Positions 1 to 33,603 of a stretch of DNA of 64,000 nucleotides are shown one piece after another. The first letter of the stretch is position 1; each line of letters opens with the position of its first letter. This DNA comes from Gigantopelta aegis (Eukaryota > Mollusca > Gastropoda > Neomphalida > Peltospiridae), in contig NC_054699.1 of NCBI RefSeq assembly GCF_016097555.1, forward strand, positions 10,031,429-10,095,428. Direction: 5' to 3'. The notes beneath the pieces were generated by a model. That model was not told where the DNA came from and ran no database searches. It saw only the letters and a list, made by a program, of their open reading frames with translations. The translations under genes were made by a program, and so were the position numbers.

Positions 1-181
1 CTGTCTGTGTGATGGTGCATATAAAAGATCCCTTGCTGCTAATCGAAAAGAGTAGCCCATGAAGTGGCGACAGCGGGTTTCCTCTCTCAATATCTGTATG
101 GTCCTTAACCACAGACATGTCTGACGCCATATAAATAAAATGTGTTGAGTGCGTCGTTAAATAAAACATTTCCTTCCTTCC
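1..181 (+). mobile_element. SINE-A, cut by the window edge
   Basis: Body and tail (CGTCGTTAAATAAAACATTT, then CCTT repeats). Confidence 0.9.
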
Positions 182-182
182 T

Positions 183-345
183 CAGTGGTATAGCGCTCGC
201 CCAGATACGGGTCGTAGTATTGATCGCCCTCTGGGGGTGGGGGAGCGGGTTGCCGTCCCAACCAGTGTCTTATGACTGGTGCACCAAATGTCATGGTATG
301 TACTGCCCTGCCCCTTGTTTTATGTAGCGGCTATGGGTTTCCTCT
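183..345 (+). mobile_element. Old diverged SINE
   Basis: Head CAGTGGTATAGCGCTCGC and body TGTCATGGTATGTACTGCCC; tail decayed. Directly abuts the SINE-A. Confidence 0.6.
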
Positions 346-465
346 CATTGTCTCCTGACAAAATATCAATCATTTAATAGACACCAAATAACCTGTAGTA
401 TAAATTTTAATGAGGTCTAGTTTAAAAATATACAACCTTTCCTTTCGTTTAATGGTGGTTAGTGG

Positions 466-760
466 TCAAGTTTTTTAACGTGCACTTTCGGAGCAATCTG
501 TGGCGGATCCAGAAAATCCATTTAGGGGTGGGGGCAATGACATGAGGCGAAATGCCAAGGGAATTTTGGGGGTGTCTAGGAGGTGGATCTTAAAACAAAA
601 AATGATAATTAACATATAACAAAATTATAATTGTCGCAAAATTTAGGGGGCGGGCCCCTGCCCCCACCCCACCCCTAGATCCGTCTCTGGTTGTAGCACA
701 CGCCTGTCTTGAACGCAGGTTCTGACCACTGTCAGATCGTTTATCAAACATTCCTTTCCT
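466..760 (+). repeat. Dispersed GTGCAC repeat, copy 1 (split)
   Basis: TTTAACGTGCACTTTCGGAG ... TTGTAGCACACGCCTGTC; other copies at 4517-4612 (minus) and 18629-18738 (plus). Confidence 0.7.
501..689 (+). mobile_element. Short element with GGCGGATC...GATCCGTC ends
   Basis: Inverted ends around GGCGGATC and TAGGGGTGGGG; it splits a dispersed repeat (466-760) at GAGCAATCTG/GTTGTAGC compared with the uninterrupted copy near 18660. Confidence 0.55.
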
Positions 761-780
761 TTTCGGCCAGGAGGTGCTCT

Positions 781-855
781 GTCAACAGATGGAAATTACG
801 CAACGACAACATCACGTGTTGAGAGCCCAGCAACGCGATAACGGTTAATGCAGTA

Positions 856-858
<3 letters not shown>
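781..858 (+). promoter_or_regulatory. ACER3 5' leader with E-box and two-codon uORF
   Basis: The 75 bases before the ACER3 start hold a palindromic E-box CACGTG at 813-818 and a minimal upstream ORF, ATG CAG TAA at 848-856. The last base of its stop is the first base of the main start (TAATG). The upstream ATG has a poor context (T at -3, C at +4), the main ATG a good one. The transcription start is not visible, so inclusion of the uORF in the mRNA is inferred from its closeness. Confidence 0.5.
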
Positions 859-23471
<22,613 letters not shown>

Positions 23472-23627
23472 TCTTCTGATGTCAGCTTTTAATTAAAAAT
23501 TAATAATAATTAAATGTTTTTTAAAGAAACTTGCCTCTTACGTAATTTACGTAAAACATTCCATGGAAAGGTACATTATAGCACATGTGTAAAACAAACG
23601 CTGTCCTTTAGGAAATGTGATTTAGGA

Positions 23628-23633
23628 AATAAA
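23628..23633 (+). promoter_or_regulatory. Poly(A) signal of ACER3
   Basis: AATAAA 157 bases after the ACER3 stop, the first canonical signal downstream of the coding end. The implied 3' UTR is short, about 180 bases. Confidence 0.65.
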
Positions 23634-23736
23634 ATGTAATGTTCTAATTCACTGTAAAAGTGATTTCTGAGAAAAGGAAGAAGTAGAAGAGGTGAATGCT
23701 CAAAAAGGTCAGTTTGTAGGTGCTTAAACGAGTAAA

Positions 23737-24644
23737 TACTGTAAAACAGGTATTATTCGCGGCAGTAAATTTTCGCAATATCAAAAATGCAGGCAGTTCG
23801 CGGTTTTTAATTTTCGCGGTGTCATGGTTTTTGTTTTTTAATTTACTAACGTACAAAACTATACTTTGGTACATAACATTAAATCGACACTAGAGTGGTC
23901 AACAGAGGTATACGTAATATTATCCCTTTCTGAACGACTCCGCTAAGTGCTACAGCCACATGTCCAGCGGCTACCACACTGTGTGTACAATTAATGAAAT
24001 TAATCCAGGATGTGGTTCAATCAACTCTCCAGAAAGTGTGAAATAAAGACAAACACTTGTACTAGTAATCTTGTTTTAATGTTTAAACACTGGTTGTTAA
24101 AAACGTCTCACCTCTTTTGTTTTTGTCACTTGTCGATGACGTTTTTCCGGAAGTTTACAAAACCATTTGTGTCCCTTATTTTGATTGGCCAATTAAAAAT
24201 GGCTCATTATACTAATTTCTAAATGTTTATTGACAGCTTAACAATACTAGTAAGAATGTCTGTTCCAAAAATCAACTACATTTATCATTCTTCACAAAAA
24301 CAGCGTTATGCCAGGTTCAATTTTGCAGTGGCTAAAAAAAGCGCGAACAAACCTGAAACAGTTGGTTTACCTGTCCCTTCAACATGTTTAACGATCGAAG
24401 AAGTTCATTCGACACAGGCTGCCAGTGATGCCGTTGATAAATTAAACATTTCTACAAATCTTAAACAAAAACACGGTGAATATAGACTATGATGCAGAAC
24501 AGCATGCCACAATTGGTAAACTGTTTTTTTCTTTTGTTTGTTTTTTGTTCTAATGGATTTTATTATTTGCATAAGTGTAATTTTCGTGGCTAAAATTAAA
24601 AACGCAAAAATTACACATTCGCAAATAATACCCGTTTTACAGTA
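23737..24644 (+). mobile_element. DNA transposon with TACTGTAAAAC ends and an 89-aa ORF
   Basis: Inverted ends: TACTGTAAAACAGGTATTAT at left and its near inverse at right (24621-24644). The left end also has repeated TTCGCG motifs. Inside, 24223-24492 (plus) encodes 89 residues including MSVPKINYIYHSSQKQRYAR; I do not recognise it. Superfamily undetermined. It begins 100 bases after the ACER3 poly(A) signal. Confidence 0.65.
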
Positions 24645-24679
24645 TTTAGTGAAATATTTCTAAATCATAACACTAAATA

Positions 24680-24911
24680 TACTGATGGAAAGAAATAAAG
24701 GATCACACAGATAGCAACAAGAAATAATGACTGCATCAAAAATCAATTGATATTGTTAGAAGTTGACTGGGAACATATAGGCAGCATATTCAACACTACA
24801 GACATTCAGTCCCACATTACAACTTGGTATGGAATACAGACATTACTACGCTAGTAGTGAATTAAATATGGTCTACAAATTGATGTGTTCCCTTATTTCT
24901 TTCCATCAGTA
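24680..24911 (+). mobile_element. Mariner-like MITE, copy 1
   Basis: TACTGATGGAAAGAAATAA ... TTATTTCTTTCCATCAGTA, nearly perfect inverted ends with TA at the borders, 232 bases. Confidence 0.8.
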
Positions 24912-25071
24912 TAGATTAGTCAAATCAGAAATTTCGGAATCAAAATTTTGAAAATAATATTTTATTTCTGTATGCTTATCGGCCATGAAGTGCAATAAAT
25001 GAAAAATGTTTACTCCTCTAAACACTCACAGATTTAACTTTTGGAGCATGTGTCACATCAGCTTTGTGGGG

Positions 25072-25397
25072 GCAGGATGTAGCCCAGTGGTAAAGCACTC
25101 ACCTGATGCACAGTCGGTCTGAGATCGATCCCTGTCGGTAGGCCCATTTGGCTATTTCTTGTTCCAGCCAGTGCACCACGACTGGTATATCAAAGGTCGT
25201 GATATGTGCTATCCTCTCTCTGGGATGGTGCATATAAAAGATCCCTTGTTGCTAATCGAAAAGAGTAGCCTATGAAGTGGCGACAGTGGGTTTCCTCTCT
25301 CAATATCTGTGTTGTCCGTAACCATATGTCTGACACCATATAATCATAAATAAAATGTGTTGAGTGCATCGTTAAATAAAACATTTCTTTCCTTCCT
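25072..25397 (+). mobile_element. SINE-A
   Basis: Head GGATGTAGCCCAGTGGTAAA; tail GTTAAATAAAACATTTCTTT. Confidence 0.9.
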
Positions 25398-25641
25398 TGG
25401 ACTATTTTTCGTTTCAGCCAGTGCTCCACAACTGGTGTAACAAAGGCCATGATATGTATACTATCTTGTCTGTGGGATGGTGCATATAAAACATCCCTTG
25501 CTGCCTACTGGAAGAGAAGTCAGTTGTGTGGCAGCAGTGGGTTTCCTCTGTCATTAACTTCATATATTTACGTTTGTTTGACACCCAATAGCCGATGTGT
25601 ATATTTGTGCTGGGATGTTGTTAAACATTCATTCATTCTCT
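25398..25641 (+). mobile_element. SINE-E
   Basis: Same body (GTGGGATGGTGCATATAAAA), different tail GTTGTTAAACATTCATTCAT. Abuts the preceding SINE-A. Confidence 0.75.
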
Positions 25642-26008
25642 CATTATCTATGTGGTCCTTAGCCATATGTCCGATGCCATATAACCGTAATTAAAAGGAT
25701 TTGAATGGGTCATTAAATAGTTTTGTTTAACGACACCACTAGAGCACACTGCTTATTAATCATCGGTTATTGGATGTCAAACATTTGGTAATTTTGACAT
25801 TTAGTCTTAGAGAGGAAAGCAGCTACATTTTTAGCAAGTGGCAAGGGATCTTTTATGTACACCATCCTACAGGCAGGATAGTACATACCATAGCCTTTGA
25901 TATACCAGTTGTGGTGCACTGGCTGGAACGAAATCGATCCCAGACCAACCACGCATCAAGTGAGAGCTTTACCACTGGTCATAAAATAAAACATTCCATC
26001 CTTCCTTC
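25642..26008. mobile_element. SINE-B (minus) inserted in a SINE-A tail
   Basis: SINE-A tail 25642-25720 and 25981-26008; SINE-B minus strand between (GTTTAACGACACCACTAGAG). GGTCATTAAATA on the left and GGTCATAAAATA on the right are the target duplication. Confidence 0.8.
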
Positions 26009-26029
26009 TCCTTTGTCATTTCTTGGAAA

Positions 26030-26325
26030 TCATTATACAGTGTCTCTGGAAGTCACATTTACTGCAGAACATATCCCTTGCTACATAAGGAAAAATGTGG
26101 CAGGTTTCCTCCCTGTGACACTGTCATTTCTTAGAAATCATCATACAGTGTCTCTGGAAGTCACATTTACTGCAGAACACATCCCTCGCTACATTAGGAA
26201 AAATGTGGCAGGTTTCCTCCCTGTGACACTGTCAAAATGACCAAAGTTTGACATCTAATAGCCGATGATTAATAAATCAGTGTGCTCTGGTGGTGTCGTT
26301 AAACAAAACAAACTTTATTTCTTAC
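26030..26325 (+). mobile_element. SINE-B with 107-bp internal duplication
   Basis: The stretch from CTTGGAAATCATTATACAG to GTGACACTGTCATTTC is repeated in tandem before the tail GTGTCGTTAAACAAAACAAA. Confidence 0.75.
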
Positions 26326-26576
26326 TGCAGGACAGTATTTGTACAGGACTAGTATGTTCATGTAATATTAAACCTGCTGTCAAAAGTTAACTTCATCAGT
26401 GTAGCCTTGTTTGAAATGTGTGTCATCAGTGGTCAGAAAGCAGACCTCGAAGGGAGTAAATTTGGGTTACACCAAAACAACATGGTAACCTATTACAACC
26501 ATGCATATGGTGTCCTGATGTTAATGTGAATATTAAAAAAATGGTTTGTGCAAAACCAGACTTTCACAGTGCTTGG

Positions 26577-26970
26577 CAAGGCTCGAAATTAGCATGGAGC
26601 AAGAGGCAATTGTCACTCTAAATAGACAATGGGCTGAATTTATGCAGCCTGTTTTTCTTAAAACTGGTGTTTAAGAATTGTAGTTAACATGCATTTAAGA
26701 CAAACAGAGTTTGTAAATTCAGCCCATTGTGTTTTCTGATATTCTGTGTCACAAGCAGGTTTTACTTTCCATCTTAAAGCATTGAACAGTTATTTAGATA
26801 AAGAAATGAGTGCCAAGTATGTCTATATTAGGATGACCAATATCAAAAGAAAGTAAAGTTTTTGCCTGTACAAGTGGTCAAGAAGTGCTCAGTTTGTATC
26901 ATTTGCTTTCAGATTAAAGTATCAGAAGCAGAGATTGCTTCCCATTCCACAAAGTCAATTTTAAGCCTTG
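26577..26970 (+). mobile_element. CAGGGCTTGAAATTA MITE, copy 2
   Basis: CAAGGCTCGAAATTAGC ... AATTTTAAGCCTTG inverted ends; shared interior TTTCCATC and GAAGCAGAGATTGCTTCC. Confidence 0.6.
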
Positions 26971-27529
26971 TTGGGCGAAAACACACCATCGTTCTCCAAA
27001 TTTCTGAAAATAACTTGTTTAAGAACCTCAGACTAAATATAAATGTGCACATGCCATGTCGTCAATTTTGACTTGACTGTAGGTATGTGACTTCTCTTTA
27101 TTTGTGATAGCATAATGTTTGGACATGACTATGCAAAAAATACAACAAAAAACCCCAACAAAGAAAACCACCTTGAATGTATATATGATGTAATCAAAAT
27201 TTGGCATCCACCATTATGTTACAAAGGAATAAAACAGGATGGGGTTTTTAAAGCCACTGACCCTAGTTTATGAGATACATGTACATTTATTTCTTGATTG
27301 ATCAAAAATGTTTTCCACTCCAAAATGAGAAGTGTCGCAAGTCGGTATCTGAAAGAAACAAAACGCTAACTGGGAAGTCATTTCAAACATGTTTAAAGAC
27401 AAATCCCAACTACTACAAACACATTGCATCTCTTTGTATATCAGTTAGACTATATATAACTTGATATCAATATTCAAATATATTGCGGATTATTATGAAA
27501 TAAATTCAGTTCAATACTAAGATGCCAAT
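26971..27529. other. Intergenic: possible MITE remnant, otherwise nothing
   Basis: AAAGCCACTGACCCTAGTTT at 27250 resembles the start of a mollusc MITE. No coding signal. Confidence 0.35.
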
Positions 27530-27795
27530 TTTCCACCATTTATCTTCCATTTCATAATTCACATTGATCAATTCACTACAACCATCATCGTCACCAATCA
27601 TTGATCATTACTGTCATCACCATTGTGTTCTAACTGTTAACTGATGCCATCATCGAAAACTATTCACTGATAATCACTCTTCACCATTCACTGATCGCCA
27701 CTCTTCACCATTCATGGTCATCATCATTCTTATCAACAGCTACACAAATAAGCATCTTCATTCACTGTAATCATCATCGCCATGCACCATTCACT
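27530..27795 (+). repeat. CAT/ATC-rich degenerate repeat, left block
   Basis: Irregular TCACCATTCACTGATCACC-like units; continues after the SINE and LINE at 28870-29340. Confidence 0.75.
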
Positions 27796-28086
27796 AGATA
27801 GGATTTAGCTCAGTTGGTTGAGTGCTCGCGACACTGAATCGAACCACCTCGGTGGATCCATTCAACTGATTGTGTTTTTTCTAGTTCCAACCAGTGAACC
27901 GCAACTGGTCAAAGGTCGTGGTATGTGCTTTCCTGTCTGGAAAAGTGAACATAAAAGATCCCTTTCTGCATTAGGAAAAATGTGGGTTTCCTCTGATGAC
28001 TGTCAGAATGAGCAAATGTTTAACATCCAATAGCCGATGATTAATTAATCAGTGTGCTCTAGTGGTATTGTTAAACAAAACAAACT
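27795..28086 (+). mobile_element. SINE with TTTAGCTCAGTTGG head and B tail
   Basis: A-box TTTAGCTCAGTTGGTTGAGT, B-box GAATCGAACC; tail GTATTGTTAAACAAAACAAA. Confidence 0.82.
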
Positions 28087-28087
28087 A

Positions 28088-28880
28088 ACTTTTGATCACC
28101 AAAAGACGTTTTTATATAAAACAAAATACATAGAATCAAATATTTGCGATTTTTTTCATAGACAACCAGAAACATTGGAGCATTTGTTCTATGACTGCTC
28201 TAAAGTCTTTCTTTTATGGAAGGAAATTGAACGATGGATTCAGGACAAAGGTGAATATACACAACTTGATAAACAGACATTCTTGTTTTGAATCATAAAG
28301 AGGAAAAAAAGCTAGATGGTATTTATTAATTGGCTCATTATCAATGTTAAATACTATATATATAGATTCTAAAATGCAGAAACATGGACCTAACATATAT
28401 GCTTTTTAAAATAAATTAAAAGAAAATAGAAATTGAAAAATATCTACTTCTCAAAAATGTCAATTTCAAGAATGTGAAGAATTTTGGGCACCTTGGTCCA
28501 GATACCTAGAAACAAGACATAGCAATACAATGTTCTAGAGGTATTTCAATACAAATATGTTTTCTCTTTCGAAATTAAAGTATTTAATTCACTCTTTCTT
28601 TCCTTCTTCCTTCCTTACCTTCTATTTTTCCCTTTACCATTCCCTTTAAATCTTTCCTCTATCTCTATCTTCACTGTTAACCCCACATATTAGTGAACTC
28701 CATGTTTTCATGTATTCATGCTTATTAATATTATTATATTGATTCTAATTACACTATACTATATATATATATATATACATGTATAATGTTCATATGTACT
28801 TATAACATGGATGTAAGGTAGTGAAATCAGGGCCCCCCAACCCTGACACTACCATCCTTGTGTCTGGGGTCAATAAACTC
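28088..28880 (+). pseudogene. 3' end of a LINE (L1/Tx1-like) with zf-RVT-type tail
   Basis: 5'-truncated LINE. The frame to 28291 ends in CDFFHRQPETLEHLFYDC followed by W, the zf-RVT-like Cys/His motif after the reverse transcriptase of several LINE clades. Then about 580 bases of AT-rich 3' UTR with a pyrimidine tract (28590-28670), a TA repeat (28760-28778) and a terminal AATAAA near 28871. It lies between two CAT-rich microsatellite blocks, directly after a SINE. The clade is inferred from the motif only. Confidence 0.65.
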
Positions 28881-29340
28881 ACCTTTTGATACTACTCTTT
28901 ACAATTCATGATCATAATCGTTGTTATCGACGGCTACGCAAATAAATCATCATCATTCACTAACCATCACTCATCAACTGACATCATTATGAGTATTCAC
29001 TGATCTTCACCATTCATGGTTATCATCACCGGCTAGCAATCATCATCATGACCATTCACAGATCACCACTCTTCACCATTCATTGATCACCACTCTTTGC
29101 CATTCACTATTATCATTGTCCTTAACACCAGCTTCTCAAAAAAGAACCATTATTCAGAATAACCATCATGATCATTGTCCTCACCATTAACCAATTGCCA
29201 TCATCATTAACATCATGATCCTCACCACCATCATGATCCTTACCATTGTTGCTGTGACCATTCACGATCATCATCAAGACCACTGATCATCAGCTTCACC
29301 ATTCATGATCATCAGCATCCTTAGCACCAGCTACTCAAAT
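28870..29340 (+). repeat. CAT/ATC-rich degenerate repeat, right block
   Basis: Same unit type as 27530-27795 (CACCACTCTTCACCATTCA). Confidence 0.75.
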
Positions 29341-29576
29341 ACTGACTGTCACCAAGCCAGAGTAATGCAGAAAGAATGACTTTACAATATTTCTACACAA
29401 TGTTTGTCTTGAAATTCAACAATGTATTTTCAGTTACCAATTTGAAAGTATTTACAATGAATGTTATAAAATAAATTATAGTTGTTAAAAGACTACCCTT
29501 GACTTGCAACAACTAGAGGCACTCTCTAAAAGAGGAGGATGTTTTGGTTGTTTTAGAATCTACTTTGCATAATATA

Positions 29577-29813
29577 TACTGATAGAATGAAATAAGGGAA
29601 TGCACAGTATTTAAGACCAAATTTTAAAGTCACTACTAGAGACGTTACCGGTATGTGTGTATAAAATACAGAGACATGATGTGGGATTGAAGGTCAGTAC
29701 TGTGGGGTGGACTACCAATAACAGTTAACTTCCTGACACTATGAATGAAGGTTTTGGTTGCAGTTAATATTTGCTGTTACAATTTACGTCTTCCCTTATT
29801 TCCTTCCATCAGT
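29577..29813 (+). mobile_element. Mariner-like MITE, copy 2
   Basis: TACTGATAGAATGAAATAAG ... CTTATTTCCTTCCATCAGT; same family as 24680. Confidence 0.78.
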
Positions 29814-30000
29814 TCTGCGAAAATCTCAGTGGTTTCAAAAATGTCATAAAGTGTTTTTGAATGTGTCGACAGCCAGTATTGACGGTTTGAACTAGAAGTC
29901 TGTATACATGTACTTACCTGAGATATTTATTCAGGTGGTGCTTATTGTTTTCTTGAAAAGTAATAAATGTATAAGTCAATTATTATGTGCCCTTGACCTA

Positions 30001-30350
30001 GCCTGGGCCAGTGCTTATAACATTTTTAAGAGTCTCTAGAATCTCCAATGACGTCACACGCATACAATTTGTATGGCATTCTCATAACATTAGTGTCTCA
30101 GACTCGTATTAGAGTCTCAAGTCTAAGACTTTAAAAGTTGTATAAGCACCAGGCCAGGCCTGGGCCAATGCTTATAAAACTTTTAAAGAGTCCAGACTCA
30201 AATCTCTAATGACATCACACGCATACAATTTGTATGGCGTTGTCATAACATTAGTGTCTCAGACTATTAAAAGTCTTGAGTCTAGACTAAAAGTTTTATA
30301 AGCACCAGGCCTGATGCTTATAAAATTTGAAAATCTAGACGAGTCTGAGT
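30001..30350 (+). mobile_element. Tandem palindromic GCTTATAAAA MITEs, copies 3-5
   Basis: Two full copies (30001-30155 and 30156-30311) and a third half copy (30309-30350) run head to tail, sharing GGCCTGG junctions. Copy 3 has TGACGTCA in its arm. Confidence 0.8.
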
Positions 30351-30544
30351 GTTTGTATGTAAGATTGACCACCAGTAGCATGAACGGGCCCTTTTGAAGC
30401 TAAGGGGCCCAGCACTGCACCTGCCTAGCACTATAGCTTGTCATCAGTCATGATGATGTTATTATGCATATTGCTGTGATTGCCAATTGGCCACCTCAGA
30501 TACCTGGATTGGTATTCGAAGTGTTCAACCCTATTTCATTTCAT

Positions 30545-30802
30545 TTCAAACTTATTTGCATGCTTATATCCAATTAAGGTTCAAGCACACTGTCCTGGGC
30601 ACACACCTCAGCTATCTGGGCTGTCTGTTCAAGACGGTGTGTTAGTTGTTAGTTGGTTAGTGGTTTGCGAGAGAGAAGAGGGTGTAGTAGCCTTACACCT
30701 ACCCATTGGGGCCTTAAAAACTCGCTCTGGGTTGGAGCTGCGAACCCTGTACCTACCAGCATGTAGTCCGATGGCTTAACCACGACGCCACTGATGCTGT
30801 GT
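30545..30802 (-). mobile_element. SINE-D, full length, minus strand
   Basis: Plus-strand reading ATCCAATTAAGGTTCAAGC ... GATGGCTTAACCACGACGCC; ends in the inverse of a tRNA-like head. Confidence 0.85.
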
Positions 30803-31390
30803 TCATCCATGTGCTACTTTGAGGCTCAGCAATTAGACTTTAGCAGGGGTCTGACTGTTTGACATGGCAATTTCTTACACATTTTATGTCTGTGAAGTCT
30901 TTAGAGATTTGTGTCTTAAAGTTTTATTCAAAGCACAGGCCCTTGTTTCTCCATCTAGATGTTCTTAAATCATGTTTGCCATTTACTCCAACCTAATACC
31001 TTGCCCAGCCCCACCCCCACCCCACCCCCACTTCACATAGTAACTTCTTCATGCCATCAGTTTTCATTAACCAGTTGGAAGCCTCCTTCAAATGTTCTTG
31101 TGAAGTCCTTGAAAATGGGGTTGGAGTAGAGGTCCATAGTTTAAGAACCACAGAGTATCTTGCCAAACTTTAATAAACTACCACACTCAAGTATGGTGCT
31201 ACTGTAATGTGTTACAGCACTCGAGTATGCTATCTATTGAGTATACCACTGCACTCGATTATGCTATCCCAATTGAATATGCTATCGAATGTTACATGGG
31301 GGAAGGTGGTATATAAAATGACAAATTTTGCATTACGTAATTGTTGAATGGCACCCATGTTGTGATACTTGAGTATCCTAAAATGCTCCA
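30803..31390. other. Intergenic: no recognised feature
   Basis: A short series of ACTCGAGTATGCTATC-like phrases (31190-31300) and a C/A-rich tract (31010-31035). Confidence 0.4.
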
Positions 31391-32160
31391 ATATTTTACT
31401 TCACTTGTATAGGGTATGTTGTGGTTCTCTAGGATGATCAAACAATACAATACATAGCTTTATTATAATACCGCCTTTTTAGTATTCATAAATATTTTAC
31501 TTCACTTGTATAGGGTATGTTGTGGTTCTCTAGGATGATCAAACAATACAATACATAGCTTTATTATAATACCGCCTTTTTAGTATTCATAAATATTTTA
31601 CTTCACTTGTATAAGGTATGTTGTGGTTCTCTAGAATGATCAAACAATATAATATATAGTTTCATTATAATACCACCTTTTTAGTATTCATAAATATTTT
31701 ACTTCACTTGTATAGGGTATGTTGTGGTTCTCTAGGATGATCAAACAGTATAATACATAGCTTTATTATAATACCGCCTTTTTAGTATTCATAAATATTT
31801 TACTTCACTTGTATAAGGTATGTTGTGGTTCTCTAGGATGATCAAACAATACAATACATAGCTTTATTATAATACCGCCTTTTTAGTATTCATAAATATT
31901 TTACTTCACTTGTATAGGGTATGTTGTGGTTCTCTAGGATGATCTTTTTAGTATTCATAAATATTTTAACTTGTATAAGGTATGTTGTGGTTCTCTAGAA
32001 TGATCAAACAATATAATATATAGTTTCATTATAGTACCACCTTTTTAGTATTCATAAATATTTTACTTCACTTGTATAGGGTATGTTGTGGTTCTCTAGG
32101 ATGATCAAACAGTATAATACATAGCTTTATTATAATACCGCCTTTTTAGTATTCATAAAT
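31391..32160 (+). repeat. 101-bp tandem array with four-unit higher-order pattern
   Basis: Eight units start at 31391, 31492, 31593, 31694, 31795, 31896 (shortened), 31961 and 32058. Units 3 and 7 share one variant set (AGAATGATC, ATATATAGTTTC, ACCACC) and units 4 and 8 another (CAGTATAATACATAG), so the array is two rounds of a four-unit block. Confidence 0.9.
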
Positions 32161-32399
32161 ATTAGGTCAGCTAGTGTTTGTTACATATTTCATGAATGTA
32201 TTTTTTATTACAACTGACAGCTGCTTGATCTTTTTAAACAATGCAAGAGGAGTGAAAGTCATGTATTGAGATAGAATTTCATCAGGAATAATTCATGTTC
32301 TCTCTGATGCAAAACAGCTTTTCTGCCTGTATAACGTGCATGTGTGTATAATGGTATGTATACTCAACATAAGTAATTAGGGGTCAGTAAACATTTCAT

Positions 32400-32477
32400 A
32401 CTTCCTTGCTAGTGTTCCATATAACTAAATAAAATGTGTTGAGTGTGTTGTTAAATAAAACATTTCCTTCCTTCCAT
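32400..32477 (+). mobile_element. SINE-A tail fragment
   Basis: CCATATAACTAAATAAAATG and TTAAATAAAACATTTCCTTC. Confidence 0.85.
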
Positions 32478-32504
32478 GCTAGTGTCATGTAATTTTAGCT
32501 CTTT

Positions 32505-32816
32505 TTTTTTTAAACGACACCACTAGAGCACATTGATTTATTAATCATCAGTTATTGGATGTTAAGCATTTGGTAATTCAGACATATAAATTTAGTCTTA
32601 GAGAGGAAACCCGCTACATTTTTCCATTAGTAGCCAGGGATCTTTTATATGCACTGTCCCATAGACAGGATTGCACATACCACAGCCTTTAATGTACCAT
32701 TCGTGATGCACTGGCTGGGACGAGAAATAGCCCAATGGGCCCACTTACAGGGATTGATCCTAGACCGACCGTGCATCAAGCGAGCGCTTTACCCCTGGGT
32801 TACGTCCTGCCCCCTT
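32505..32816 (-). mobile_element. SINE-B, full length, minus strand
   Basis: AAACGACACCACTAGAGCAC ... GGGTTACGTCCTGCCCCC. Confidence 0.9.
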
Positions 32817-32973
32817 GCACGTTTTTATCACTAATGACTTTTAAACATTGCTTTAGTAACATTTGACCCATAATACTGTAAATAAATCTAGCACCCACAT
32901 TGGTAGAGCAGTTACCTTATTAATAACCCCAACCCCTACCCCCTCCAAACATACCATTCGGTATATGCATTTA

Positions 32974-33105
32974 TTTGTTTAACGACACTACTAGAGCATA
33001 TTGATTTATTAATCATCAACTATTGGATGTCAAACATTTGGTAATTTTGACGTATATTCTCAGAAAGGAAACCTACATTTTCCAATTAGTAGCAAGGGAT
33101 TCTCT
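32974..33105 (-). mobile_element. SINE-B fragment, minus strand
   Basis: GTTTAACGACACTACTAGAG ... TTAGTAGCAAGGGAT. Confidence 0.85.
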
Positions 33106-33337
33106 AGGAATGGTGCAGATTTTAACAACACATGGTGCTAATTATTATTTAAATTAGTAGCTTACATGTATGTAACCCTTCATAGAAAGGATAGTCACTA
33201 TGTGTACCTCTGTATGTGCATATGTACGGGTATACATGTGCATGCCTATGTATGTATGTTTGTGGGTATAAGTGCCTCCATGTGTGTGGTGCCTATGTAT
33301 GTACAATTTTTGTGGGTATAATTTTGCCTCCATTTTT

Positions 33338-33603
33338 TCTGTCAGATATGGTTCTTCGCAATTGTGGAATTAAACTTCCACAATTTCTTGTGTTTTCTCT
33401 TTAAAAATATATACATTTTTCTATTTATTTTTTCTGTTTCAGATATGTATTCTGTCGCAAGCTCCAGCCTCTTACATTAAACTTCCACAATTCTCCATAT
33501 GGTCGTCTGTCAGACATTTGACAGTTCCAGCCTCTTACATTAAACTTCCACAATTCTCCATATGGTCGTCTGTCAGACATTTGACAGTTTTTCTTACAAT
33601 AAA
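33338..33603 (+). other. Exon-like stretch with 63-bp tandem duplication
   Basis: ATTAAACTTCCACAATT occurs at 33369, 33476 and 33539. The first two copies each sit about 25-35 bases after a TTTCTGTTTCAG- or TTTTCTGTCAG-like acceptor followed by ATATG. The second and third are a 63-base tandem duplication. AATAAA follows at 33598. From the acceptor at 33442 an open frame runs through both units. It could be a terminal exon (even an alternative ACER3 end, 10 kb downstream), or a chance duplication; no homology is recognised. Confidence 0.3.

Noticed and set aside
24223-24492. Host gene for the 89-residue ORF
   Set aside because: It lies wholly within inverted ends of a DNA element and has no recognised homologue.
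25770-26240. 156-residue ORF
   Set aside because: It runs through minus-strand SINE-B and the internal duplication of the next SINE; not a gene.
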